From positions 9,882,560 to 9,946,559 of the forward strand of contig CM046293.1 of the NCBI GenBank assembly GCA_025267735.1: 64,000 nucleotides of DNA, in the 5' to 3' direction. This DNA comes from Mactra quadrangularis (Eukaryota > Mollusca > Bivalvia > Venerida > Mactridae). Shown here piece after piece: positions 37,561 through 49,299 of the stretch; within the stretch, counting starts at the first letter, position 1, and every line of letters starts with the position of its first letter. Made by a program: the position numbers and the translations under genes. Below the pieces are notes generated by a model. It ran no database searches, was not told the DNA's origin, and saw only the letters and a list, made by a program, of their open reading frames with translations.

Positions 37561-37640
37561 ATCTAGACCTCGTGTCGCCTGTAGCTCAAACGTTTTTATC
37601 TTAATCGTTATCATGATCCAAACTACTTGTGGTGTTAACA
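37561..37640 (+). pseudogene. Exon gamma-like block, second copy of cluster 2
   Basis: Strong acceptor TTGGTTTTGTTTCAG|A. The frame reads SRPRVACSSNVFILIVIMIQ and continues past a cysteine to a possible stop at about 37.65 kb. It is homologous to 34.05 kb. The hydrophobic run could be a membrane segment if it is ever translated. Confidence 0.33.
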
Positions 37641-38581
37641 AGGGGAAATGACATCTAGCTCGTATATTTCAATGAATGAATGATATTTAATCCATATATT
37701 TTAAAATGGCTTGTTGAATTGCTAATAGTCCAAATATGTGTCACGTAAAAGATTAGTTTATCACTTGGAAAAACTCGATGTGTTTAGGTAATACTTAAAA
37801 TACAATTTAATTTCGATATTATTTTGTTGACTACAACATGGAAACGAGTTTGTTTGCGTAAAATTGAACAGTGCTTGCTTCAGAATAAGTTATTTTGTAC
37901 GCGCATCAAGACAAGTGCATATGTTTTAATATACGCCAAATATATGTTCGTTTGTATATCATGTAGAAAAAAAGTTCATACAATGTATCAAGAGAAGTAC
38001 AAACACATTAAGAGAAATTCACAAAGCTCTCTGAAATTAGGAACATTGGTTTTTACGTAATATTTATTTGACAGTACTTCCTAATTCTCTAGACGACCGC
38101 ACTTAGGTCTTTGACTTATTATGACGTAATGGTTAAAACAAGAACAAAATCGGATGTTATAAATCATTATTGTTATATTCTTGTTCATAAGGGAAATGAA
38201 GTTAATTTCCTGCATTAGTCGCAAGTACATGTTTCGTTTAAATATATAGAGTGGTACAGTTCCTCTGCCAGTTGATATTGATTACTAAATGGCACTGTAT
38301 TATTAATACATTTGTAGTATACATGTATACATAAAACTTAAAACGAGTGTATAATTGCGTAATTAACTCATTTTGTTAGTTCAGTTTGCAGCGTGCCAAG
38401 GGTAGCAAGGATAGTTTGTTTGGAAATCCTGGCGAGACATATATACCGTATCAAATGGTCATTTGTCATTCATTATAAACACATGTTTTTTTCTAAAATG
38501 CCAAGGTAAAAATATATAGGCTATACAAGCCCGACGATGTGCCTCTCCATATTGCTAAGAAAAGGCTGAACAGTTATTAAT

Positions 38582-38977
38582 CAATCTCTGTAAACATATA
38601 TCCTGTAGAGCATTGTCGTACAGGATCTCTACTATCTCAATGGAGGGGCACGTCGAGATGACCTTTATGTCGACTAATCAATGCGTAGCTTTCATCTAGA
38701 CGAAACACTATTAATAATATTTTGATTTCGTAATTTCTATTTTAGACCTAGGTTTGCAAGCTGATTTAACAGCGGTGTTATTCACAGTCTACGATTGGAA
38801 GGCTCATTTCAAATTGCGTGACGTAGACGATGTAAACAAGTTACGTATCATAACAATTTCGTCTTTAATATAATGATGAGAAAAGGTCACCTGAACGTGG
38901 CCCTCGTTTGAAAAAGACCAGATCTAAATTAGCGAGTAGGCGAGCGAAAAATTTTAGATCGGGTTTTAATTAGATTG
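38582..38977. mobile_element. Mutator-like MITE with terminal hairpins, copy 2 (396 bp)
   Basis: Same element as 29685-30087. Ends CAATCT/AGATTG are flanked by a perfect 10-bp duplication AGTTATTAAT (38572-38581, 38978-38987). The left hairpin here pairs ATCCTGTA with TACAGGAT, different bases from copy 1 but the same fold. The right hairpin GATCTAAATT/AATTTTAGATC is kept. Confidence 0.9.
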
Positions 38978-38987
38978 AGTTATTAAT

Positions 38988-39696
38988 CAGCTACACAATG
39001 TAATGCGTTGTATTTGAATTACAACTGTGTTTAAAATTTATATTTTTGACAATTTGCACCGTGCATTCCTTGTTTTTAAAGTACATCGAGCTTTGCTATC
39101 GAAGCACAACGTGTTAAATATTGCATTTTTAACAACTCTGCGTGGGAGTACTCAAATGCATAACAAAAAGAAGTCAATAAAAACATGCATGTGATATTGA
39201 GAGCGTTGTTTTTTACTGTTCAATTAAGACAGACAAACGCTGTTGTTTTTAAAAAAACAACAGGTTATACCATTTATTCACGTCCTTAATTTGTAGATGA
39301 AAATAAGAGATAATAGAGGAATGAAGCAAACCCCTATTTAACGTATTAAATTCTGAAGAAATATACTCTTAAATTCGAAGGTTGAGAATATATTTCTTTT
39401 GAATACCAAAAAGGATACATAAAGGTGAGTTGTTATAGTACTCTAAATAATGGGAATGGAATTCATACTAATTAAGCTTTGGTTCGTGGCACAGTAGCCT
39501 AAGCACGGTGTGTCGAGTATTGTGTCCCTTTTATGTCAATTTGCCAATATTGTCGATGTTTTCTATTAAACATGAATAGTGATAAAGTGTCGGTCTTGTG
39601 GAAGCTAAGGAAACCTAGTCTGTGTTAATTTGTAATTACTCGGCTTTAAAACCATCAACAAGTGACAGTTATTGTTAAAATTCCGCTGAATCCGTT
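38988..39696. other. A+T-rich non-coding stretch
   Basis: Nothing is supported here. Confidence 0.5.
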
Positions 39697-40052
39697 TACA
39701 ACTGCAGTCCCATAAACATAAAAAGAGCCGCGAGGGCACCGTACGGGCGTCGTGCGATCAAGCTCCGCAAGGACCCGTACGAACTCTTGCGTACCCGTAC
39801 GGACTGTTACGTTTTTACCAGGGTCCATGAGATGAGCCCAGGATACACGTATCAGTTTCAGAGCCAAATCGTGAACAAATCATGGCCGAGTATAGATAAA
39901 ACATGCATATTTTCCAGCTACGGCTCCGCAGGAGTGTGTTGCTTTGTATGATGTGCGTACTGTCACCTTGATACACAAGGCTTCACACGGCCTACGACTG
40001 TTAGCACGTACGGGTCCGTAACAAACCACGATTTTATAGGACTGAGGCATTA
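39697..40052. mobile_element. Non-autonomous DNA transposon rich in CCGTACGG boxes, copy 2
   Basis: Ends CAGTCCCATAAA (39705) and TTTTATAGGACTG (to 40044) are an inverted repeat with one mismatch. Boxes ACCGTACGGGC, ACCCGTACGGAC and CACGTACGGGTCCG cluster near both ends. It shares nearly all of its interior with 5303-5640, and its right end retains a segment lost from copy 1. The minus-strand 70-codon frame is chance. Confidence 0.75.
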
Positions 40053-40450
40053 CTCTGAGTATTTTTACATTTTATTTTTACTAAATTTTCCTAACTAAAA
40101 CTTTTTAATGGTACCCACAATGGTCGTATAATGTCGCCAGTAAGATAATAGGATTAACATATACATGTGAATTTAAATATTATGTAAATGCGATTTGCTC
40201 GTTTTTATACCATTTAGAAGTAGTTAAATGTTTATATTCAAATTCTAAACCAAATTCCAATACACATGTATCAAGCACAAATGTGGCAAAATTGTTTGGT
40301 CATTTGAATAATTTAAACTGTTAAGTTGAATGTCTCAAGAGTTTAGCATTAAATGTTTCACACATGGTTTTTGTTATGAGAAGTAGCTTTTAGCATCATT
40401 AACATATATAGTTAACACAAAAGAAACAGTGTTTAAAATACAAATGTAGC

Positions 40451-40732
40451 TTTTATTTATTTTACTGTGTTTAACGACGTGTCAAAACAATGTCTGTCAT
40501 TCTTTGGCGTCCAGCGCAACTAACCTAGCTTTCCTGGACCATTGTCTATAATCAGTACTCACCTACCCTTCTACAAGGCCGGAAACTTCTCCATATATCT
40601 TGTCCTTGGAGGAAAAATAACATTTTTGTCAAATTTTTATGAAAGGGTATAACCTTCCCGGGTGGGATTCGAACACGTACCCCTTTGGGACACGAGATTC
40701 CAAATCTCGGCGTGTTACCAACTGCGCTACCG
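40451..40732 (-). mobile_element. SINE family C, 5' trimmed
   Basis: The minus strand shows head GGTAGCGCAGTTGGTAACAC, a worn B-box and the family C body (GGAGAAGTTTCCGGCCTTGT, ACCTAGC-type end, GACACGTCGTTAAAC). Perfect 11-bp target-site duplication ACAAATGTAGC lies at 40440-40450 and 40733-40743. Confidence 0.93.
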
Positions 40733-41269
40733 ACAAATGTAGCAAGGCGGTGGCATTTGGTATATCTGTATATACACACATTACTTCGACGACGGAGGAC
40801 AGTAACCTATGATACAACCCGTTTGTAATCCATCCCATTTATGTAGTCGAAAATGAATTAATTGATCTAAGGATCAAGGTTTATTTCCGTGACACGGCTG
40901 TCATATTTCGTGGATTTTGATCATATAATGCTTCTTATGGCCATCTCTTTTTCCACCACGATGTCAAATAAGAAAGTTGTAAGCCACTGGATTATTATAA
41001 ATTGTGCTAAGTACTGGTAAAAAAAACCTTTATATTGTCTGTAAATTTACCCCAGGGGTCATTGGATCGACAGACTGCACCAATTCCATCCCAGAATGAC
41101 GGGATGCAATATTATATCATTTTTGAACGATCAGTACAAATATGAACGTGTCAATGATTACATCTAACGCTTAAAAATAAATATTTGATGATAAATGTCA
41201 TGCTTGACGAAAACATCTGAAAATATCAAAATCAACACAAATACAACTTGATGCACACTGTATACTCTA

Positions 41270-41561
41270 ATCTTACCTCACTATCAGTTTTAACTTGCTG
41301 CCTATTTTACGCCATTCTCGACTGCAACATTGACTTTATTGTTTTAGATAAGAATTGTTTACAAGATAATAACTTTCTTCTTGCTCCCCTCTCCCCTCGT
41401 CCTCCCTACACAACTATGTGAATCCATTTTACTTTTCGTATATGCATATAATTTTAATTACGTTTATTGTATTTGTATTTCTGTTTACATTATTGCTCAT
41501 GTTTCATGATTTGAGAAAATAAAGGTTTGTTCGTTTTTGTTCTGTTCTGTTCTGTTCAAGA
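41270..41561 (+). mobile_element. Possible LINE 3' end with (TTCTG)n tail
   Basis: A pyrimidine-rich stretch (TTGCTCCCCTCTCCCCTCG) leads to a TTTCATGATTTGAGAAAATAAAG polyadenylation-like site and then GTTCTGTTCTGTTCTGTTC. Non-LTR elements often end in such short tandem repeats. The coding region is absent. Confidence 0.42.
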
Positions 41562-42714
41562 GGCATACATGTATTACAGTCATTATAACAAAGCTAAATG
41601 TATGTTTGTCAAATTTATAACATTTCTGTACGATAATGCTACCTTTAATCAATTTACCAAAGCATAGTGATACGATCATACTTTAAGCTGCGATATTGTT
41701 ATTTATGTAAATTATTTAAGAATTATTCATGTTCACATGTATTTTACATATTAATCCACCAGTTATAGATTAGCACCCTTCAAATGTTTTTGAATACCGA
41801 TAACAGGCAATCTCTACCAGATTGATGGGATACACTGCACCAAGAATGTGATATTCGTAGAGGCTAGTTTCATTATGGACCACAGTATTGTGAGCAAAAC
41901 CGAAATCAATGAATTGAGAATGTTGACTCACTGCATGTTTTGAAAGAAGCTATTACATGTTCATCAATTAAACAGAGTCAGAAATGCATTCATTTCATGT
42001 TATTATTTCATACTGAACGGTTCGAGGATTGATGATGATGCCTCAACGAAAAATCTCAGTCAATGAGTCGCTATGCAACATTTAATCGTGGATTTAAGAT
42101 TGTTTTAGATTTCTCCTTTTTTGCGTTCGTCTTTTTTTATTTTGACTGGATTAATGAGGAAACTCATTACATAAAAAACTTCCTCTGTGAATCTTAAGGT
42201 TAAGGCAATAAATTATATTGGGATGCAGCTCAAGCATGCATAATGTTTGACATGTCCATTGTGCAAAAAAATAACAACAGAAAAATAAAGAGACATTGTG
42301 ATACGGTATTTTAACTCAAATGAAAAACTGTAACAACAGTCCCTGCCATTAGCACGCACTTGGATTGCATATCAAAAAACGTGATGGTTAGAGTTTCGTG
42401 TCGTTTATCGATGTATTATGACTGGTTTCATCACTGATAACTTTCCGTCACTGGAGCTTTACAATAAAGGCACTTCTCCTTTATTTAGGGATCAAGCGCA
42501 CTGCCATCTTAGTCGACCAGAACAATGTCCATGAAAGATGTAATTATGGTATCCATGCGTACTTAACGTGTTTTCCTGAAATCAATGTTTGATTGACTGT
42601 TATGTTAAATCTATATGCCTCAAGGCAAACCTATGTGTAACTAGCATTGTGTAACACCCCAGATAAATAATACGGTCGGACTTAAATCCGTCATCAATCT
42701 GTTAATTATTTCTT

Positions 42715-42915
42715 TCATCCGATCGGTTGTCATCGGTAACTGCATTTCAGACTTTATGTGTAACAAGGTATCGGCGATGGGGATCGGTGATAGATTGGTT
42801 TGTTCGTTTTTTTAAGAACGGAACCGACGAACACCGATTTAGCACCGACGTATCCGATTAGCCGCCGATTTATCACGTATCAGAAGCTATTTGAAAAAGA
42901 TGTGTTTCATCGGTG
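42715..42915. repeat. ATCGG/CCGAT cluster in inverted arrangement
   Basis: ATCGG boxes crowd the left half (GATCGGTTGTCATCGG, GTATCGGCGATGGGGATCGG) and CCGAT boxes the right half (ACACCGATTTAGCACCGACG, ATCCGATTAGCCGCCGAT), around GTTCGTTTTTTTAAGAACGG. The sequence is present only in unit I, so it is probably an insertion that can fold back on itself. No family is recognised. Confidence 0.5.
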
Positions 42916-43379
42916 AAAGGATGCCGCTTTGTCTTTTATAATATGTACCATTCAAATGGAACTTAAAAATCACTTTTAATTTCGATAAAACAAACCGATT
43001 TTAAATGAATTCTGAAATGCATTGAACTATTTGCATTTGTTAGGATACATCAGGATTATTTACACGTTCACATAGTTTGTACAAAACCCCGCTGACTAAG
43101 AACGCAGGGACATTGGTTTATTCACGGGCGCTACATACTTGACGTCGTGGAATTTGTTATTGAAATGTGTGTACTGCCATTTTCTATGTTCTCGTCATAA
43201 TTCTACAACAATGACAATAACGTAAGCATCATTTTTATAAATATAATCGTGAAATTAATTCGTATACAAACATAACGTATAAATCTTTTTTATGACCTCT
43301 TTAGAAATGATCGACCAAATTTGGCCAAGTTTCGTGAGTTGAGTGGAGATATTCAATACCGCGTGAAATTGTTAAACAA

Positions 43380-43425
43380 TCATAATATTGTATTCATGTT
43401 GACGCCATTCGTATAATCATTTATC
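43380..43425 (-). CDS. Block B exon, unit I (terminal, INDYTNGVNMNTIL stop)
   Basis: Acceptor CCAATTTTTCAG|G is followed by 14 codons and TGA, identical in peptide to units II and III even though this unit is otherwise strongly diverged. The downstream sequence TTTCACGCGGTATTGAATAT is also conserved, as a 3' UTR might be. The preceding block C of this unit is broken, so the exon may be a relic. Confidence 0.5.
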
Positions 43426-44012
43426 CTGAAAAATTGGCAGAGGAAACCAAAACAAAGCAGGAACGATTTACAATGTAATTATGCTCGCGCAATAGCTTCG
43501 ATATCGTACCGTTTTGGTCAATATAGCGTTCACGTGTTTGATTGTAACACTTTATTTGTACTCTAATGACATATTTTGAAATGACAACCAGTTCACCTAA
43601 CTACTCTTCCATATATCTTTATCAGTACAAAAATAGTATATGTTATGATAACAACCTTGCTTAACTTTCTACGACAACCTGGTAACTATTCCACATATAG
43701 ACTAAAAGTAATGCATATACTGTAATTTCATGAATGAATGTAATCTGCAGCGGCCAATGTTATTTAATATGCTACCCTGTGTTTCTCACATTACCTAATA
43801 TTGAAATGCATAAAATAAGCAAAGAAAAAAAACATACATTTGTATATTTTTTGGCAGTCACAATTCGTGAAATACAAATAATCAAATGAAATCAAATGCT
43901 TACAAACATGCGAGGTCCACAAGTCGGCAACTTATAAATTATTTAACAAATTTCACAAAATACTAGTTTGACAGAAAAATCTGAAAAGCTGCAAAGCTAT
44001 AATTAGATTTTC

Positions 44013-44142
44013 CATATCCAAGATCATCGGAAATCTCGACGGGTGTTGAGGATTTTTTAGATACTTGTTTTGTCTGGAAATTTCATGATGTTTTGCCATA
44101 AAACAATGAGTTTTCTTGAACACTTGTCACAATGCTTTTAGA
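44013..44142 (-). pseudogene. Block C exon, unit I, with in-frame TGA
   Basis: It aligns with 55208-55392: SKSIVTSVQE is kept, then the TGG of units II and III is TGA here. Beyond it KQVSKKSSTPVEISDDL continues before homology is lost. This unit therefore cannot make the same protein unless the exon starts downstream at TTTCCAG|ACA. Confidence 0.55.
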
Positions 44143-44303
44143 CAAACTGTCAATTTAATAGACAGCTAGCCAAATACTGATCTTATGATAACAAGAAAGG
44201 AAAATTGGGTCTGTATCTAATACTGGTAACACTAGGAAAACAATTACTATCTGAGTTACATTATGATCTACATTATATTTTTGTACTCGAGAATAAGAAG
44301 TAC

Positions 44304-44417
44304 TTTGTTTTTGTTTGTTTGTTTGGGTTTTACGGCGCACCAACACAAAAAGGTCATATCGCGCCGAAAGCAATCAGTGATACTATTAATTCTAACGAAA
44401 TTAATGATGTAAAGCTG
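44304..44417 (-). mobile_element. SINE family D fragment (3' end only)
   Basis: The minus strand ends in GGCGCGATATGACC...GTGTTGGTGCGCCGTAAAAC and an (AAAC)n tail. Only 114 bp is present. A perfect 11-bp duplication ATAAGAAGTAC (44293-44303, 44418-44428) flanks it, so it inserted already 5'-truncated. It explains three overlapping short frames here. Confidence 0.88.
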
Positions 44418-46169
44418 ATAAGAAGTACATTGTGGTTTGTTTTTTACCAAAAATCTGGAGACAGCTGATATGTTGTTAAATAGTTTGTACATGCTGGTAG
44501 TGGTGGACGAACTATCTTCATGGTAGTGAATTTGCTGTGCTTCACGTTGCGTATCAAAAATTATCTAGCTCTGTTCAAGTTCCCTCGACATGCCTAGACA
44601 TCAGAACACAAGGATTCAATATGGTACAATGCACACACATTCAGAACTCCTCGGCCATTCGCTACGAATAACCTCGGACATATTTAGGCGCCATTTTGAA
44701 ACTACCGGTGTTGAAGCAAACAAATATACGATCGTTTAGGCGATTAGTGATATTTCGTTTTTAGTCCGTAAATTTGAAATTACATACTTCAATGATATCG
44801 CTTAACAATATCTGGTTCAAAATATAACATAGAAATATGTTTAGACAAAGATCTGTGTATATAGGCCTACTACAGGAACTATTTTGCGTAACCGTTATGT
44901 GCTTCGCCTCGCGTAGTTAGTAAAATCCCAAGCCTTCATTCATGAAAGGTCGAGGTGTTCCGAATGATGCACACAATTTCAAAATATGCCCAGTGTGAGA
45001 CAACTGTCCCTAGTCTATATGGTTAATAGGTGGGCAGGAAAACGGCAATGGATTGTGTTAAGCACGTCTTTAAATCGCAAAGGTATTTTGTCGCCTTCAA
45101 TTCCTGTATTTGTACTCTGGTGCGCTCGTTAGCTATTTGAGTTTGTATATATGTTATACTTTGTTATCAAATAAAATTTCTAACCGGGCCTCATATTTAG
45201 CTACTGTTATGTGGCTGTTCTGATTATGGAACATACCTATTTAATAAAAGTCTCTTTTTGGCTTCAAAATTTGCATTGCATGTCTTTGGGAAGTATGTTA
45301 TGTAATTAAAGAAAAATTCTGAATTTTTGGATTTGAGAAGGAAAATGCTAGTTCTGATCACATACAAAATTTGAATTAATTCCATCCTACAGTTATTGAG
45401 ATATTTCATGATTTTAGGGGTCCAGCTTTAACGCAAACGACCTATACATCACAACATGTGCATACTACAATAAATAAGTAGTTAACTCCCCTTACTTCTC
45501 AATGACACACAATATGTGATTGCATTAATAGTATATACTTCTGATTATGAATGGGAACATTAAGAGGATCAAGAACGAGCTGTTCAGACTCGAGATATTT
45601 TATATCTACAATAATTGAAGTCGATACAGCGGTAAATGGAACTTGAGCACTTTGAATGCCATTGTTATTGGTATTTTATTGTTTAATCTTAGAATTGTGT
45701 TCGCTAGACTTGATTTTAATATAAAAGCAACACGATTGATTGATACTTTACCTTTAGTACTCTTGTATTTATGAGTTTTGTTCGAGAAACTTCAAGAATG
45801 TCAGACGATATAAGGACTTGTAATGCATTAAAATTTCCAGTTAACGTTTATATATATGTAGTTAATTAATAATGTGAATAAGCGTATTTCAGTTAAATTA
45901 ATTCTTTGATACATATATGTCTTTCAGTCATAACAAATCTGTGATAATTCATGTAGTATTATAACTTATAATTTTTTAATATGTATGATATAGAAATACT
46001 GTGATATTTCAGGTGATATTTTATTTTATTTAACATTTATGCATTTGTGTATGTTCTGTTTTAAATCATTGTCTTAGTTATTTTTATACATGCATTTTAT
46101 ATTCATATTCTATAGGATTATATGAGTTGAACGATTATGTGTTACCTAATGCAAAATGAATCTATCTAT

Positions 46170-46335
46170 GCATATGATCGGCTATGTGAGTGCTAATATG
46201 AATAGTTGTATTATTAACTACACATTTAAAACCATTAAGTTTAATATAAGTACAGTATTATTCTCATGCGCACACTTTATATATCAAAATGTTGTTTCAA
46301 TTTGTTAATGGTGCTTGAAATTCAATAATCCTTGA
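46170..46335 (-). pseudogene. Block D, unit I, decayed
   Basis: The minus strand matches the unit II frame (QAPLTN against EAPLTN) but then meets TGA. Further shifts follow. A possible acceptor CTATTTCAAG is kept. Confidence 0.5.
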
Positions 46336-46408
46336 AATAGATGTGTGTAACACAGATAATGAAATGTTATTTATGGGATACGTACGTACGTTTCATTGTA
46401 GTTATGTA

Positions 46409-46947
46409 TAGGGCTGCAACGATTCGATTCGATACATCGAAACTCGATTGCAAGGGTGCCGATTCGATTTCGATTCAGGACCCGCGAGTTTCGATTCGAT
46501 ACTGACTTTTAAAAGTGTCTACATAAGTTAAAACGATAAAAGCAAAGGCGCGCCTAAAAGTCAAAGTATACGTTGACAGTGAAACTGGGTTTCACTTTGT
46601 TACATTTCAGTTGAATTTCTATTACGATTTTATGTAGCATGAATAGAAACTCTGTTCGATATTACATTAATAATACATTTTCGCGACCTTTACATTCGTA
46701 CATGTACCCAATCCATTTCGTACTTGAATAAAGCAAATATAAAAAAAATATCAGATTTTCGAGTTTCGTGTTATCCAATTTTAGTAACACTTTAATTTAA
46801 ATAATATTATTTAGTTTTAAGCTCAAATATGTGTATAAATGCATATTTGTAGTAAATTGTATTTATAAAAGAATCGAATCGAAAAAAATCGAATCGAAAA
46901 AAAAGTATCGCATCGAATCGACTTTCCGGTGAATCGTTGCAGCACTA
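46409..46947. mobile_element. hAT-type non-autonomous transposon (539 bp)
   Basis: Ends TAGGGCTGCAACGATTCGAT and ATCGTTGCAGCACTA are inverted repeats. They are flanked by a perfect 8-bp duplication GTTATGTA (46401-46408, 46948-46955). Subterminal GAATCGAATCGAAA/ATTCGATTCGAT boxes repeat at both ends. The interior is non-coding. The insertion is absent from units II and III. Confidence 0.94.
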
Positions 46948-47311
46948 GTTATGTAGTAGAAAAGTCTAAATGATAAATCTTTATATACGTTATTGTCTTT
47001 GTCTGTAAATATTCATATCAGTCCATGTATGAGACAAAATACGAAAATTATAGCAGCAAAGTCTGATGGAAATAAACTTAAATATGTGAGGTAACGGAGA
47101 TTTACTCGCTCTTTTTGTATACTCAACTTCTAAATACAAAACAATAAGTAAAAATACAACAATAATATCACTGGTTGTTCTGACTGTGTGCGTGGTTTTT
47201 ATAAATATAAATCAAATTGTAGCCTCTATTCAATAGTTATTCATTAAAAATAGCACAAATTTGAACCAACAAAGTACGTAGACAAACGTCTATATAAAAC
47301 AAAACACGTAC

Positions 47312-47404
47312 CATTATAAATGGAGTTTTGAGATTGTGATACATGTGCAGACTGATTTATTAACTTAAAAGTGATATCAAATATGTCTGAACCTGTCAGT
47401 ATTT
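47312..47404 (-). CDS. Block E exon, unit I (SDIFDITFKLINQSAH)
   Basis: Acceptor CTTGATTTCACAG|AA and donor TATAATG|GTACGTG bound 93 nt that are open in one phase: ILTGSDIFDITFKLINQSAH then VSQSQNSIYN. Both splice sites are intact only in this unit. The starting overhang fits the end of block F (C + AA gives Gln). The core resembles the exon at 8.2 kb. It is likely to have been a real exon, but neighbouring blocks of this unit are damaged. Confidence 0.55.
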
Positions 47405-48227
47405 CTGTGAAATCAAGTCTACATGCAGACACTGACAAAGTTACTTGTTAAATACATGTATCAGTTTTTATGACATATGAGATACAATGTTTGTATTGAT
47501 AGAAAAAAGATTAAGGCATGTTATTATACGGCGTAATTTATAAAAAACAACATTATGCGTTGACTCAGCAGACAATTAAGTATATTATACTCATAAGCAT
47601 ATTTACCAAAGGATTACAGTTACACTTTGTCCCACAAACAAGGTGTTAACAAAAGAGCACATGATTATATTTGTGGGTAAATGTATTGTTATTCAAATAA
47701 AAAGGTCGCGTTCGGAATGATCCATTATGTGGGGTATTAACACGAAGCACAAAGTTCATGACCTGAATAAAAACAAATAAAATAAACGGAATATGTAAAC
47801 TGTTAGATACAATACATAGTTTGTGTTGATAGTAAACAGTGATTGTACTTTTGTTTTAGCATTTTTGTTAATGTCATCTAATGGCATGTATCTGCTATCT
47901 CATTATCACGTAAACAGTGAATATATTTGTCCAACATTAAAAATGGTGTATATATACTAAATGGCAATATCTGTTCAGACAAGTCGTTTAATTCACAATT
48001 AAACGTGATGTTTGTTTATATCGATTACAAAGAAAAGTAATAAAAACAAGTTTGTGCATTCAATGTAATGGTATTTACGCCAAAAACATTTCTTTTGTCA
48101 ACACTGTAATTAAACAATTAAGGACAATGAGCAATCTTTGTGTGATTGCATTCTATTAGAGAATTTTAGGTTCTTATTTTCAAGATGACGCTGTTTCTGT
48201 CAGTTGAGCTCAAACGTATTTTCAAGA

Positions 48228-48312
48228 CAAATCGTGCTTTGACGTACATTAGGAATAAAGATGTTTGTAATAATGCGAACACAATTATAACGTCTTATAA
48301 GCAAATGTCTTC
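48228..48312 (-). pseudogene. Block F, unit I, decayed
   Basis: It is homologous to 51705-51782. The frame hits TAA (TTGCTTATAAGAC), and the donor GTAAG of the other units is GTTTG here. Confidence 0.45.
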
Positions 48313-48360
48313 TGATAATGATGCTGTTTATACTATAATGCTTCATAGTATAATACAATG

Positions 48361-48722
48361 AGGGACTTTAGTCAGTTATTTCTCCTTGTATACACTTCAT
48401 ATAGGTTGGTCCTATTAGTTGGATTACTCGGATTTTACCCTTACTTTTTAATGTCAATTTGCCAAAATTAATTTTGAATAACTTTGTTGTTAATCATTTA
48501 ATTTGTTTGAAATTCAACCCAAGTATTTTTAAGGTAAAGAACCATCTAAATTTAATCACTTCTTTTAATATCTTAATTAACAAGAAAGATATTTGATGAA
48601 ATATTTTGATATCATTACATAGGACTTCAATGATAAAATACGAGGATTCCAACTGTAAGGACCTACTCACCAATTGGATTGCTTCAGATTTTATCAGGGA
48701 AAGATAACTGACTAAAGTCCCT
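48361..48722. mobile_element. TIR element, 362 bp, superfamily unassigned
   Basis: AGGGACTTTAGTCAGTTAT at the left is mirrored by ATAACTGACTAAAGTCCCT at the right. Direct copies of a TTGGATTNCTNNGATTTTA motif lie inside both ends. The site is empty in units II and III, which confirms an insertion. The target-site duplication is unclear. Confidence 0.8.
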
Positions 48723-49299
48723 AATTACAAAACATGTATTCACCAATATAACAAACTTAAACGTAGTAAATGTAAAAAGAAATCAGACATAGGAACAGCG
48801 AATATAACATAAATATTTTGCAGTTTTATAAATATTGAAGTCTATAAACTGAAAACTAGAGCATCCAGAATAATAAACCAAGTCATTTAATCTAAATGTT
48901 CTACTTGCCAGAAACGTTTTGAATCTAACACTAAATGATTAAAAAAGAATTCCCCCTAGATGCATTTATGACCTCCAGTTCTGAAATCTAACGTTATCCA
49001 TACAAAAGCAAACACATATTGTATTAACACACGTTTTGGATCCAATACATGTATTATTTCCGTATATTGTTGTAACAGTGCTGTATGAACTTACATATTT
49101 GAAAAAATATGTTGCATAATTCGTAAATTGCAATAAACTTTTCACACTGTTGAACGTATTTCTGATGCTATTAAGAAAAGGATGTTTTAGGTATATCAAT
49201 ACAAGCATGAACAAAATCTTAACGGTATAAAATAGTCAATTCATATATAAAGTAAAGTAATTGCATTTTATAGTCTAAGTTTCATGCTTACGCACGTTC

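Larger units (their letters stand above)
41940..48850. repeat. Tandem unit I (old, diverged)
   Basis: Landmark blocks occur in the same order as in units II and III: TATTATTTCATACTGAACGG (42.0 kb), GATCGACCAAATTTGG (43.3 kb), AAGATCATCGGAAATCTC (44.0 kb), GCTAATATG-type block D (46.2 kb), GAAATCAAGTCTACATG (47.4 kb) and AAGGACAATGAGCAAT (48.1 kb). Between blocks the unit is hardly alignable and has taken in private insertions (42.7, 44.3, 46.4 and 48.4 kb). Block conservation suggests exons or other constrained parts. Confidence 0.8.
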
